Shown: in pieces, positions 21,645 through 32,697 of the stretch | Numbering within the stretch: the stretch's first letter is position 1 | How the letters are laid out: each line of letters starts with the position of its first letter | DNA from: Echinometra lucunter | Lineage: Eukaryota > Echinodermata > Echinoidea > Camarodonta > Echinometridae | Length of the DNA stretch: 64,000 bases | Direction: 5' to 3' | Assembly (NCBI GenBank): GCA_029962745.1 | Contig: CM057161.1 | Coordinates: 13,337,449 to 13,401,448, forward strand | The notes under the pieces: model-generated | The model's input: only the letters and a program-made list of their open reading frames with translations | What the model was told of the DNA's origin: nothing | Databases searched by the model: none | Made by a program: the position numbers and the translations under genes

Positions 21645-24600
21645 AAGAACGATGTTTATAGTTCTTGCTCTGCTGGATATGGTTATACAAATCATGATAT
21701 CAACAGCACAGGAGACTGACAGCCCGCATGATTACAGACTGACAGCCCACGGAACTGACAAGTCAGTGGACTCGTGGGCTTAAATTAGGGAGACCATAAG
21801 TATTGATATCTATTCAGCATAACTAAAATAAGACAAATAAGTCTTATGTCAAATCTTTTTTTCTTAGTTGCATTAATTACAACTTTCTATGCAAGGTTAA
21901 GGGCCCAAAATAGAGATTTTCGATTAGCAGTCCTGTAATGATATTCTTACAGGTGATTATCAAACAACCTTAAATATGTTCATAAATAATGAGTAAAATA
22001 TTTGTCTAATGTGATTATGAATGATGATAATAGTAAGGATGATGGTGATGATGACAACAATAATGATAAAGATATATAGATAATATAGTCACTTCAATTA
22101 CTACTGCTCTCCTGCGGGCCCTGAAATTATAATTGTCCCATGCAAATTGTCACGTAAAACAGGACCATACGCAGAAATTTATTCCTTGGGGGCAAGAGTA
22201 CATAAAATGTTCGAAGAAACACGCAGACGAGGAAGCGAAGCGACCGAGCTGGTCATCAGGGCGTTTTGCATTTTCGAAATTGAAATTGAAGGATGTGGTG
22301 CACAGTTTTGGTGGAATTTTGGAAAAATTTCAGTAGAAACATGTAAGTCTTGAAAATTTCGGGGGGAACTCCCCCCGCCCCCCCCCCCCCCACTCCCCGC
22401 CGCTGCGTACGGCCATGCATACGAAAATCAGAAACTGATGAACAAATTAATTAAAACATTACAGAAAAAATATATAAACAAACCTTCAGCTAGACACCTG
22501 GTCATGTGATCCAGTGCTGTCTTAGACATCCCATAACTCAATGTATCCTTTACCTACATGTATATGAAACAGGGGAGGGGTTTACAATCATGTGCGTATC
22601 TTTTGGGGTGCAAAGGCGCTTATAGTCAGGGGAGGGGCGAAGGGGCCAAGACCACTGCTCATCAGCAAGTTAAGGCCGTCCACTAAAATTGTGGATTTTT
22701 CTTTTTCAAAGAAAAAAAAGTATCAATTCTATGTCATGATGCTCAATTTACGATGTGTGTTTACTTCGCTGAAATACTTTTTTTTTTTTAGGAACATGGG
22801 GAATATTTTAATGCAACAAATCTGTTTGATGCACTCAGTTTGGAAGTTACTAAAATGTTCTGGAATCGAATGGAGTGTAGGACAGAAATGAATCTAATTA
22901 AGTACTATTATAACTTAGAATATACATACATGAACGTTATATGGTTGTAACTGGAAACGCGAGAATTTGTATGTGAGGGAATGTTAAAACATCACGGGTT
23001 TATAATAATCATAACATAATTATAACGGTTTTTACTGAGGTTCTTAAAGTGGAAAAGGGTATAGTCAGCTGTACTTACAGAACTGCTGCCCATCACACTA
23101 GAAACATTCACAACGGTTCCTGTCAGGACATAAACGCACAGAATACTTGCAAATAATTGTTTAACCAACAGGTATGAAGTAATTTTAATGACTCTTAATA
23201 TTTTGGCGAAGCTGGTATCAAAAGCGGCTTGCACAGCAGGCAAGAAAAAAAATAAATAAAAGGACGTAATAAATTTAACAGGCCTTTTTCTTCGTATTTT
23301 TAGTTTCTTATATCAAAGCGTTATCTTCAAATTAAACTTGATCCATTCGAGGAGCCTCATATGAGCCTTTATAAAACTTTGCTTCCCCATCATGCCCATC
23401 ATCCTTCGATAATGTAGATTATGATGGCGGATATCTTTCATTTCATTTATTTCTCCATTTTCAACATAATATAACAAACCTAATTACATCATAAATAATA
23501 TCATCGTCAATAAAATGCACATAATACCAATAATTTTCATGCAATGTAATTTTCAAAGATAATTCTATAAATAAATGCTGAAATTGGAGAGGAATGCTAA
23601 AAAGCAAAGCTTGTACTTTGCAGCCCCCTTTTTCGGCCCTGTTTCATAAAACTTGTTATCAGTAACAACTGCACATTTCTTCGACAAATTTGCTCGCAGC
23701 CAATCAGATGCAAGGATTTCAGTAGCTTATAACATTTGTTATTGCAACTTATTGATTTCTGAATTTTGTATTTTGATTTGCATTGTAAATTTCGTTGATA
23801 TGGAAATGAAAAATAAAATAAATCCATCAATCAATCATAAACAAGTTTTATGAAACAGGGCCCTGGTCTATCCCATTCTTTGAATTTTCGTGGTCAGCCA
23901 ATTACACATAAGTGGCCTTAAAGATACCTCTTTTCCCGACAATTTCGAACACAAAGTATAATGCTCGGGCCTCTGTTCTCACCTTTACTTTTTATCAGAT
24001 GTGGTGTCACGAGCTGGGTGAGTTGAAGAGGTGCTCTCACATTCACAGCAAAGGTTTTATCAAAGGTCTCCAAAGTAATGGTTTCGATTGTATCCGGCGT
24101 ATACACTCCCGCATTGTTTTCCTGCAATATTGCACAAGACGCAGATATTGAAGAGAATTCGATTGCCGCGCCAACACTTATACTGACAAAATTTGACTCA
24201 TGTAACGTGCACACAAAGCAAAATAAAAAACAAAGATAAACAGATAAACATTCAACAAAATCTACTTTGAGGTTAATATTCTATATTAAAATATGTCTTT
24301 GCATGGCCCGTTTTGGCCTAAAGTTGATGCTGTGAAGAACTGTCAAAGGGGGGGGGGGGGGTGGGGGAGGGGGGGGGGGTCGACTGATACTGCCGATCCC
24401 CTCCAACGGAGGAGGGGGTGGGGGTACGCCAAGGTCGCCCCAATATTTTTTTTTATTGGTACGTTTTTTTAAGTTTCAAGAATCACAGTCCAAAAACAAT
24501 CACACATAAATCATTAATTAACGAAAGAAATAATAGTAACAGAAAAAAATAGAAACTAAAAATAAGTAAGGGCAGCTGTACAAGTAGAAAGTATAAACCC

Positions 24601-24866
24601 AAGAATCGAGGATCTGCGAGGGCGCCCGAGTCTTCCTAGTACTCTGCCTAGTACTCGCCCATAAAAATTCAATGCGATTCAGCTAAATAACTTTATAGTC
24701 CATATCAATGGTTATTTGTATTGTTTCCTTGCAATCAAAAATAAACAAGAGATTACAGGCATAATAAAACAAATCAGCACACATAAATTTAACCTAACAA
24801 TTACATATAAACAATCAGAAATAAAGGCATTAAACGGAGAGAAAGGATTTTAAAAATTCGACCTCA

Positions 24867-24915
<49 letters not shown>

Positions 24916-27714
24916 AGCTGAACAAAACTACAATGAAATTAAAACCCTTACCACCACATCAACCTGGTTGAATTTCTGAATGGTTTGTTCGGCTGTTTTC
25001 TTTACATCGGTTTCCAAGCTAAAATCAGCTTGGATGAGTAGAATCTGGAGGCGAAGAAAGTTATAGGGACAAAGCTGATACAGTCGTAAAGTTAATCACG
25101 ATATATATTCCAAAATGGAAAAGTTATAGTACTTTTTAAGGTGATGTTATAGTAAGTCACGTAATAAGTATTCAACCAGAGGCTAGTAACAAATATTCCA
25201 TTGAACCCCTCTCTGAGTCCCACCCCTCCCCCCATTAACTTGTTAAGTGGCCCAGCTGACAAAAACAAACAAACATACAAACAAAACCCCTAAATCTTGC
25301 AGTCAGTGCAGTCAGATTTTAAACAATAATGTCAATAAGTAGTGTAGTAAATAACCAGAAATATACCCCCATGACTCAGATTGAAGAATAATATAACATT
25401 ATTTCTAACATTCGAAATGAAGTTATGGACTTAACTCTAGGCCCCTGACTAATCATACCAAAAAGAGGGAGTTACATTTACTTCTCCCTCGTTCATGCCG
25501 TTTACCAATTTATAAATGCCCAACTAACAATCCCGAATCGGCATATTATATGAGAGCATGCATTCCGTGTTTTTTTTTTTTTTTTTTTTTCAGTTTGATG
25601 CACGAATATAGACCAAGGTGTTAGCCAGCCTGCCTCTTTCTGAGAAAGAATTTTAAATTTAAAAGAAGAAAAAAATCTCTTTGGACAAAGGTGATCCCAG
25701 GGACGCCGCTACGGGGGGGGGGGGGGGGGGGGGCGACCGCCCCTATGATATTTCAAGTGATCAAAAAAGAAAAAAAAAAGAGGAGAAAATGAAGAAAAAG
25801 TGGAGAAAGCAGAAAGAAGAGCATGGATAAAGAGAGTACTGCATGGGTCATGCAACTACATGATAATACCCCTATTTTTTCATTTAAAACGTACATAAAG
25901 TCACCTATGGGTCATCTTGCCCCCCCCCCCTCCCCGCTATCAAAATATCCTGGCACCGCCCCTGGGTGATCCGACTTCCCCGCTCCTCTTTAAATCGAAA
26001 GTACAACATAATGTTATCTAAAATTTGACTAATTAACACTCGACGTACCTGATCTTTGTCAAGCCCTCTGCTAGCACCTGCAAATATTTAAAATAAATAT
26101 ATACATGTGTATACACACTTGGTGAATGCTATCCTGTGTAACTTGAACTTATTATTTACATGCACATATATATTTTTTTATCATGCAACTCAAATGACAA
26201 TGTACACCAATATTTTGTTTACAATGAAAAATTCTACAGGACATAACAATCAATCAATATATAAAACAAATCAAACTGTTTGTGTTTACTACCTTTAACA
26301 ATGTACAAAGGGGAAACTAAAACTGAACACTGAAAATGAAACTAAAAGTGCTCCGACATCATCCCAAGTTCCAATTATGAAAAGAAAATCACGCTTTTTA
26401 TTCGGATTCCAAATCATCCTGTACCACAATTTATATCAATGAAATTGAAAAAAAAGAAGTGGAAAATGGCAGTCACCTGTAGTGCTTTCATGTACATGCA
26501 CATGATTTATTTCAAAACATCTTTATAGATGGAACGAGTCGTTGCTATATCTAAAATTATTAAGGGCCTTAACTTGCTGTTGTTTGAACATTCAGAAGTT
26601 TTGGAGGTTAGTATGAAGAGCAATTCTTTATTATCGTTGTTATCCTTCCCATCGTAAATTTCCATGAAAAAATAATACAAAAAAAAAAAAACTATTTACC
26701 CTGAGGAAACCGTGAAGTTTATTGGATCTATACTGCAATGTGTTCCTTGATATTCAAAGGCTCAATTCCACCCCAGTAATGAATAAGTGAAGAAAATCAG
26801 ACAACAGGTGAGTGAAAGTTTGAGAAAAAAAAAATTTATATGAAAAACAAGAAAGTAATGACAAATGGTTTTAAAGACACCGCAGTGTGTGACTACACGG
26901 TTTTTTTGTTTTTTTTTTTAGCTACTCTGCAATTGCATTCCCTTGAACATTCAAAGGGTCAATTCCACCCCAGTAATGAATAAGTGAAGAAAATCAGACA
27001 ACAGGTGAGTGAAAGTTTGAGAAAAAAATTAAATGAAAAACAAGAAAGTAATGACAAATGGTTTTAAAGACACCGCAGTGTGTGACTACACGGTTTTTTT
27101 TTTTTTTTTTAGCTACTCTGCAATTGCATTCCCTTGAACATGAACCGAAAAAACCACACAACAAACATGTTTCTAACAATGCAGATAGGCATATAGAGAA
27201 TAAAAAATATTTTCTTTGGAACTTTGTAAACCAATACTGGATTTTTATTTACATTCATCAGCGACTGCTTGAAGAGCGTCCATGTTTCGTCCTGTCAAGG
27301 TCAGTCGGCATCCTAGGGCGGCAAAGTATCGTGCCGTCTCCGCTCCTATTCCTGAGCTAGCCCCTATAAGGTTGTAAAAATGACAATAATAACTATATCT
27401 GAGAAGCTCAACTCTTTGCATTAGTGTACATATTCAGATTAAGTGTTAGCACAATAAAATTAGGAAGCCAACACGACCTACACGACCTAGAAATTTCCAT
27501 CTCGATTTGAGATTTTTGAGATTTTTAGTTTGTTTGTTTAGGTTTTGAAATACATATTTTGAGGAATTGCCCTTATATTCTTCATAATAATAATTTAAAA
27601 AAACTGTAACATAAATATGACTTGCTTGTGAAAACAATTCTGTCAATTACCCGTGATGATGGCAACTTTTCCCTTCAACGAACCCCCAAGTATCGATGGA
27701 GCCGGTGAGGCCAT
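21435..27714 (-). CDS. Classical short-chain dehydrogenase/reductase (SDR), eight exons seen, one missing
   Basis: Minus-strand exons in transcript order: 27714-27651 (ATG), 27363-27253, 26077-26049, 25044-24952, 24121-23983, 23119-23079, 22547-22484, 21602-21435 (TAG). All borders are AG/GT. Motifs in order: the NAD(P)-binding TGASSGIG at residues about 22-29, an acidic QADF, NNAG, the VNVSS catalytic-serine strand, the YGMSK active-site Tyr/Lys, and the C-terminal TGETVTVDGGY. These are the hallmarks of soluble Rossmann-fold oxidoreductases of the FabG-like kind. The first seven exons join in perfect phase. The seventh ends with one spare base while the last starts at phase 0, and the segment normally following the active site (about 30 residues with a PG turn) is absent. 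Substrate cannot be inferred. An acceptor just before the ATG (taatacag) suggests a separate 5' UTR exon upstream. Confidence 0.88.
22150..22424. mobile_element. Nonautonomous repeat family C, copy 2 (inverted)
   Basis: Ends ccatacgcagaaattt and ccgctgcgtacggccatg, with gaagcgaccgagctggtcat inside. It lies in the SDR intron from which an exon appears to be missing. Confidence 0.6.
23437..23632 (-). repeat. Dispersed repeat family B, copy 3
   Basis: Matches the other copies through ccattttcaacataatata, aattacatcataaataata and gagaggaatgctaaaaagc, ending ctttgcagcccc. Confidence 0.65.
23635..23864. mobile_element. MITE, family E
   Basis: Left end ggccctgtttcataaaactt with gttat. Right end aaacaagttttatgaaac with agggcc. 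A 230-bp noncoding element with an AT-rich interior and ccaatcagatgcaagg. It abuts a family B repeat. Confidence 0.8.
24340..24470. repeat. G-tract repeat in SDR intron
   Basis: Long G homopolymers (24349-24379) and C-rich counterparts (gatcccctccaacgga) in intronic sequence. A poly-T/poly-G tract follows at 24870-24910. Confidence 0.6.
25698..25964. mobile_element. MITE-like family F, copy 1 (CAGGG-CGCCGC ends)
   Basis: Left end cagggacgccgctacgggg, right end ctggcaccgcccctg, so the termini are inverted complements over about 13 bp. Landmarks atttcaagtgatcaaaaaag, gtcatgcaacta and cctatgggtcatcttgccc are shared with the copy at 59491-59699. Noncoding; lies in the SDR intron 24952-26049. Confidence 0.7.
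26752..27145. repeat. 197-bp tandem duplication in SDR intron
   Basis: Two near-identical units start at about 26752 and 26949 with attcaaag, then gtcaattccaccccagtaat, a shared tgaaaaacaagaaagtaatg, gacaccgcagtgtgtgacta, a T tract and cattcccttgaacat. The second unit differs mainly in homopolymer lengths. Confidence 0.9.
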
Positions 27715-29280
27715 GTTTAGATGCAGCTGTATTAGAAAAACGATATGTAAATATTATAGGAGCATTATGGGAGAAATGACTCATGAAAAAATGAATCCCT
27801 AAAACTCTGAGTAACCACTGGCACATGATTGTATTAGTTATGTACTTTGTACTTGGACTGCGAGTCAAGTGAACGAACCACTTTAACAGTTCGGATCATA
27901 TAACAACGAAAACATATATTCCAGCTTTAATCTGTTAATCAGTGTTCAAAACGGTCATGTATGAAACCAGTGACATATTTCGACAATAGCCTACGGGAGG
28001 GGGGGGGGGGGGGGTCTTAGCTAAAAATCATCCACGGCAAGGGAAACCACTTTTTAGGGCCCTTCTATGGATGTAGTATTACGTGCTTTCCCATGAGCAA
28101 CCATTCAATATATGACTTGCAAACGATTATACAAAATTGTGGCTATGTATGCTTATTTTCAGCATAGTCACAATTGGAATTATATCAGGAGGGGGAATTG
28201 GCCCCCCCCCCGCATCTCTACTTCAAAACATAACCTAGCATATGAAACATAATTCAAGCAATATAATTTGATGACATGCTACAGAATGCAAAAGATAAAC
28301 GAACCAGACTTTTGTGACTATATCCCCTGTGTGGCCCTTTAATTTGCTCCTTCTTTCTTCTGCCGAGTGAGTTTTACAATGCTGTTTCAGCAGATCTGCA
28401 TTGAAACACGAAGACAATTTAAAGATGAAAAGAAATTCATTCAAAACTCATCACCCACTCTCCGATCAAAATGGTTGCCCCAGAATAATGATATGGTCGG
28501 TACAAGGTATAAGGCAGGATCGCGCGCGTATGTGCAGAGAATACAATGTTTGCTTTGCAAACATTGAAATGTGCATATGATGTGAATTTAAACATCAAAT
28601 ACAAGTAGGAAAATAACGGTTCAAAGTTCACCTAGACCCCGGCGTCCAGAAGAAATGTGTCACATCTGACATCTATGCCGTGAATCTATTGGAGAGTCTC
28701 TGTACCTTGTGAAAATGAGATATTATTCCATATTACATGTTGTGTGACACTCTGAAAAGCATGCCCAAGAGCAACTGCAAGAGAAAAGAAGTTCAAAGTT
28801 CAAAGTTCAGAGTTCCCATACGTGCATGCTGCATCCCTGCAAGGTTCCCGTAAACGCCCCCTCCGGAAGAAATATGAACGCACATCCAGAAGGTCTTCAG
28901 AGAAATGTACACATGGATTTTGTTTCAAGAAGATCTAGAGGGTCTACATTGTGCAAACGTTAAGAGTTGTATCGTGTGTTGAATTTAAGTGAAAAAGTCA
29001 TGCCAAGCAGCAATAATAAAAACCCGTAAATGTTAATCCAGCTATATACTAGGTGTTTCGTTTTAATGCTCTTTATTGTGTATGAATATTCTTATTCTGG
29101 CGTATTTGGAGGAGGCAAGGGGATATTTTGCCCCCCTAACAAAATCATTTAAAACAGCGATTAGGCATACTAAAGTTTCAGCTAGGCGTAAGTGGGAGGA
29201 TTTTACAAAATGCCTCCTCTTTATAACAAAATAAAATTTTCAGTCACAATGCTGTATGTAGTTAATTGCTATACTCTCTT
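27715..29280. other. Upstream flank of the SDR gene
   Basis: Expected 5' UTR and promoter region of the minus-strand SDR gene. It holds a G tract (28000-28016), a C tract (28202-28211) and, at 28791-28815, three spaced AGTTCA half-sites (gttcaaagttcaaagttcag). No exon or TATA box could be fixed. Confidence 0.4.
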
Positions 29281-29295
29281 AAAAAGAAAAAAAAA

Positions 29296-29557
29296 AAGAG
29301 TGAACGCGTTCATTCTTTTACTGATGAATCTCAGAAGAGAGTGAATTCAGAGTGAATTAAGAGTAAAAACTGTGATATTCACTCTTTGAGGGGTGACCTC
29401 AGTGATCACTCAAAAATTTTGAGTGATCACTGAGGTCACCTCTAAAAAGTGATTAAAGAGTGAATATCAAAATTTTTATTCTTAATTCACACTTAATTAA
29501 CTCTAAATTCACTCTCTTCTGAAATTCACCCCTAACAGAGTAAACACGTTCACTTTT
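29296..29557. repeat. Foldback element made of GAGTGA words
   Basis: A nearly complete inverted repeat centred at 29416, where a 31-base segment with 15-base arms (agtgatcactcaaaa) is a perfect palindrome. Outward the arms stay complementary (ggtgacctc with gaggtcacc; gagagtgaatt with aattcactct) to gtgaacgcgttca at the left and aacacgttcac at the right. Confidence 0.88.
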
Positions 29558-30089
29558 TGTTCTTCATACGACATGACCATGCATGCATGTTATAAGCTTT
29601 TCAAGCGTCCCACGTCCTTGTGAAAAGAAAAGCTATGCATGGTCTATCTACTTTCAAATAAACTAACGATACCTTAATCCATGGATCTTATGATAAGATC
29701 CATATTAGAAGAAATTTCAGGGAATCCGATCACACAAGCATAAATAATCGGTAAAGAACTTAGGGAAAATAATAAAAAGAATATCAAAACTAATATACTC
29801 AAAATGAAATGAAATAAACGTTTTTAATCAATACCTGGTGGAGTTGTGGGAGCAGTTCAGTGATTCCTGCTCGTGTTTTTGGTCACGTGATGTGATACGT
29901 CACACGGGCAAGAGTCACTGAACCAGTGAATGCGCTCGGACGCCACCTAGAGTGATGATGGCAGGGAAGCAACATAAGATACACATAAAAAGCTAGTGTG
30001 ACGTCCTTGTCTTTCATTTATATATATATATATATATAAAATAAATAAAGTTAGACAGTTAACGTGTGGTTCATCAGTACTTTATTATT

Positions 30090-30129
30090 TTGCTACTCGG
30101 AGTTTCACGCAGATGCGATCCTCAGGCAA
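30090..30129 (-). ncRNA. Hammerhead ribozyme in left Penelope terminal repeat
   Basis: On the minus strand: TTGC (stem I), CTGAGGA (catalytic core CUGANGA), CGCA-TC-TGCG (stem II), GAA, ACTC-C-GAGT (short stem III), A (cleavage position), GCAA (stem I partner). Every conserved core position fits. A very short stem III is the form described for Penelope-associated hammerheads, which act as dimers. Activity is not shown here. Confidence 0.75.
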
Positions 30130-30537
30130 CTAATAAAGGCTAGTGGCAATACCATTTGAACATTAACATTATTCACTGAAAAAGCGCGCAGAGCGCGCAA
30201 CCCCATTTCACGCATATGGAGCGCAAGCTACCATGGTAATTTAGCGCGCTGAGATGGTTCCACTGAGAAGAAAGAGAGAGAGAGAGAGAAAGAAAGAGAA
30301 AGAGAGAGAGAGAGGAAGAAAGAGAAAGAGAGAGAGAGAGAGAGAGAGGGGAGAGAGAAGAGAGGATGAGAGAGAGCGCGGGGGGGGGGGGGCATGAAGC
30401 GACAATGCACCAACAAGACCGCGTGAAACAGGGTTTGGCAAGAAGATGCAAAGCGATTACGAAAATTCTTTCTTGAAGTTGCACAAGTAGAACTTATTCT
30501 GATGACGGCATTTAGAAATGAGTTCCGGTCGCTTATT

Positions 30538-31024
30538 TAAAGGGGGTACCCAATGCTGAAACAATGTTAGTTCATTTAAAAGAGCATGATTTTATTAGCA
30601 GAAAGTCATCTGTCTAAAGTTTTTTAAAAAGCTCTGTTGCCAAGGAAACCCCCAAATGTGCTAAGATTTCATGATATTTTTGACCCTTCAGCTGTGACCC
30701 AGTTTCAACTGGGTACCCACTTTGACGTCAAAATGACGTCAAAGTGGGTACCTTGTCGCGCACTTCTAGCAAAATGCGCGCAAATTATAATACATGTTGT
30801 ACAGTCTAGCGCGTAGCACAACTGCAATGCGCGAAGCTGGGTACCCACTTTTACGTCATACCTTATACTCAATTTTTTTTTGGTCAGCTCATAACTTTTC
30901 ATGAGAAAATTAGCTAAAATGCATTGATTTCGATTGAAAATCATCATATTTTTAATGTCATTCTTCTTAGGATTCTATTCTCGATCATATATCAAAATTT
31001 TGTTTACCATTGTGTAATCACTTT
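30538..31024. mobile_element. TTAA-flanked MITE, family G, copy 1
   Basis: About 480 bp, starting ttaaagggggtaccca and ending gtaatcactttaa. It sits inside the Penelope frame. Removing it with one TTAA copy rejoins the frame, so the target duplication is exactly TTAA, as in piggyBac-type transposition. A second copy is at 55956-56442. It contains a palindrome at about 30714-30752 with two TGACGTCA sites, and a second gggtacccactttta further on. Superfamily assignment is inference. Confidence 0.85.
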
Positions 31025-31691
31025 AAGAGTGATTGCTTGTCAGCGTTCATTATGAGCAGTTTCTCAGTTAAGCACAGGTCACACCTCTTAGACTCGTTGG
31101 TGTATGGATGCGCATGGCGGGCAATCGACCACTTGATGGTGTAGGGTGTATCGTGCCGTTTCAGATCCCAGATGAATTTCGATAGCTCCGTGCTGTATTG
31201 ATACCTCTCATGTCGGAAGGATAGGAGATGGTTGCTGTACCTCAACTTGAAGGGGGGCTCCGTAAGGCCGATGTAGACCATCGTTTTGCTTGGGCTAGTA
31301 ACTTCGGCGTTGTAGATGATGTTAGTAGCCAAGCAGTTCCCTTGAAGGGGGCAGAGGTTCTTGTTCCGGCAGTTGCATGTTTTGCTGCTACTGGTTTTCT
31401 TGCCTTCTTCCATGTATTGCTTGTTGTGGGCCTTGATGATGTTGGCAACGTTCGGCATGCAGCTGTAACTGACCTTGAGAGTATTCCTGTTGAATATGCG
31501 ATTCAGTTTTGATTTCTTGGGGAAGTGCTTGTCCACAAGCTTCAAGAAGGTGCCACCGATGTTTGTAGAGACGTTCTTGCTGAACGGCGGGTTGAACCAG
31601 ATAATATTCCTCTGCCTGTTTTTCCTTTTCTGCGCGCTTTTTCAGTGAATAATGTTAATGTTCAAATGGTATTGCCACTAGCCTTTATTAG

Positions 31692-31731
31692 TTGCCTGAG
31701 GATCGCATCTGCGTGAAACTCCGAGTAGCAA
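31692..31731 (+). ncRNA. Hammerhead ribozyme in right Penelope terminal repeat
   Basis: Inverted twin of the motif at 30090-30129. Core CTGAGGA at 31696-31702, stem II 31704-31713, GAA 31715-31717, stem III 31718-31726, predicted cleavage after A 31727, and TTGC/GCAA stem I at 31692-31695 and 31728-31731. All pairings are intact. Confidence 0.75.
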
Positions 31732-31844
31732 AATAATAAAGTACTGATGAACCACACGTTAACTGTCTAACTTTATTTATTTTATTTCATGCTCTGCCTC
31801 ATCGTAGACATCGAGCACTCTTAATTACAAGGATAGCATTCACC

Positions 31845-32325
<481 letters not shown>

Positions 32326-32379
32326 AAAAAGAAAGATGTCCCCTCGCAAAACGTGTGCAGTGCTTCATTTTAGTACACA

Positions 32380-32526
32380 GTGAAAGAAATTAAATGGAAT
32401 GAAGCTGACGTAGCTCTCGATCATGTCTTCAGACCTGATGAAGGCCATGTTGGCCGAAAGCTTGCCATTACAATAAAAGGACATGATCTATAGCTTCGTC
32501 AGCTTCATTCCATTTATTTTCTTTCA
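32380..32526 (+). repeat. Foldback with about 48-bp arms enclosing a hammerhead-like core
   Basis: The arms 32380-32428 and 32479-32526 are complementary (aaatggaatgaagctgac; gatcatgtc with gacatgatc). The loop reads CTGATGA (32435-32441), AGGCCATGTTGGCC and GAAA (32456-32459), then ACAATAAAAGG. The same layout as 31903-32071 with different arms; again no clear stem III. Confidence 0.65.
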
Positions 32527-32697
32527 CTATATATATATATATATATATATAATAAACATTGAAAGAAATTAAATGAGAGGGGGGGGGGGAGAGAATAATA
32601 ATTGCGTAGTTCACTTACCCCCCCCCCCCCCCCGAGGTGTCATCCATTTTTTAATCATCAAAAGTTGAAAAATTCCTTCGCCGGGAAGCGCGTTTCC

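Larger units (their letters stand above)
30035..31787 (-). mobile_element. Penelope-like element, 5'-truncated, inverted terminal repeats, interrupted by a MITE
   Basis: Inverted repeats of about 160 bp bound the element (30035-30199 and 31630-31787), matching the inverted pLTR arrangement known for Penelope-like retroelements. Between them, on the minus strand, the frame from about 31620 down to 31018 encodes the end of the reverse-transcriptase protein. It holds IFNRNTLKVSYSCMPN, a CNCRNKNLCPL zinc-like cluster and the GIY-YIG nuclease core starting MVYIGLTEPPFKLR, then SIARHAHPY and CDLCLTEKLL. A TTAA-flanked MITE (30538-31024) splits the frame; the last C-terminal codons, with CRHQNKF, resume at about 30535 and end near 30455. 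The reverse transcriptase core is absent, so the copy is dead. GA-rich simple sequence at 30265-30390 lies between its stop and the left repeat. Confidence 0.85.

Noticed and set aside
31743..31749. A second CTGATGA hammerhead core in the right Penelope repeat
   Set aside because: No stem II followed by GAAA within reach; the adjacent CTGAGGA motif is the one that fits.
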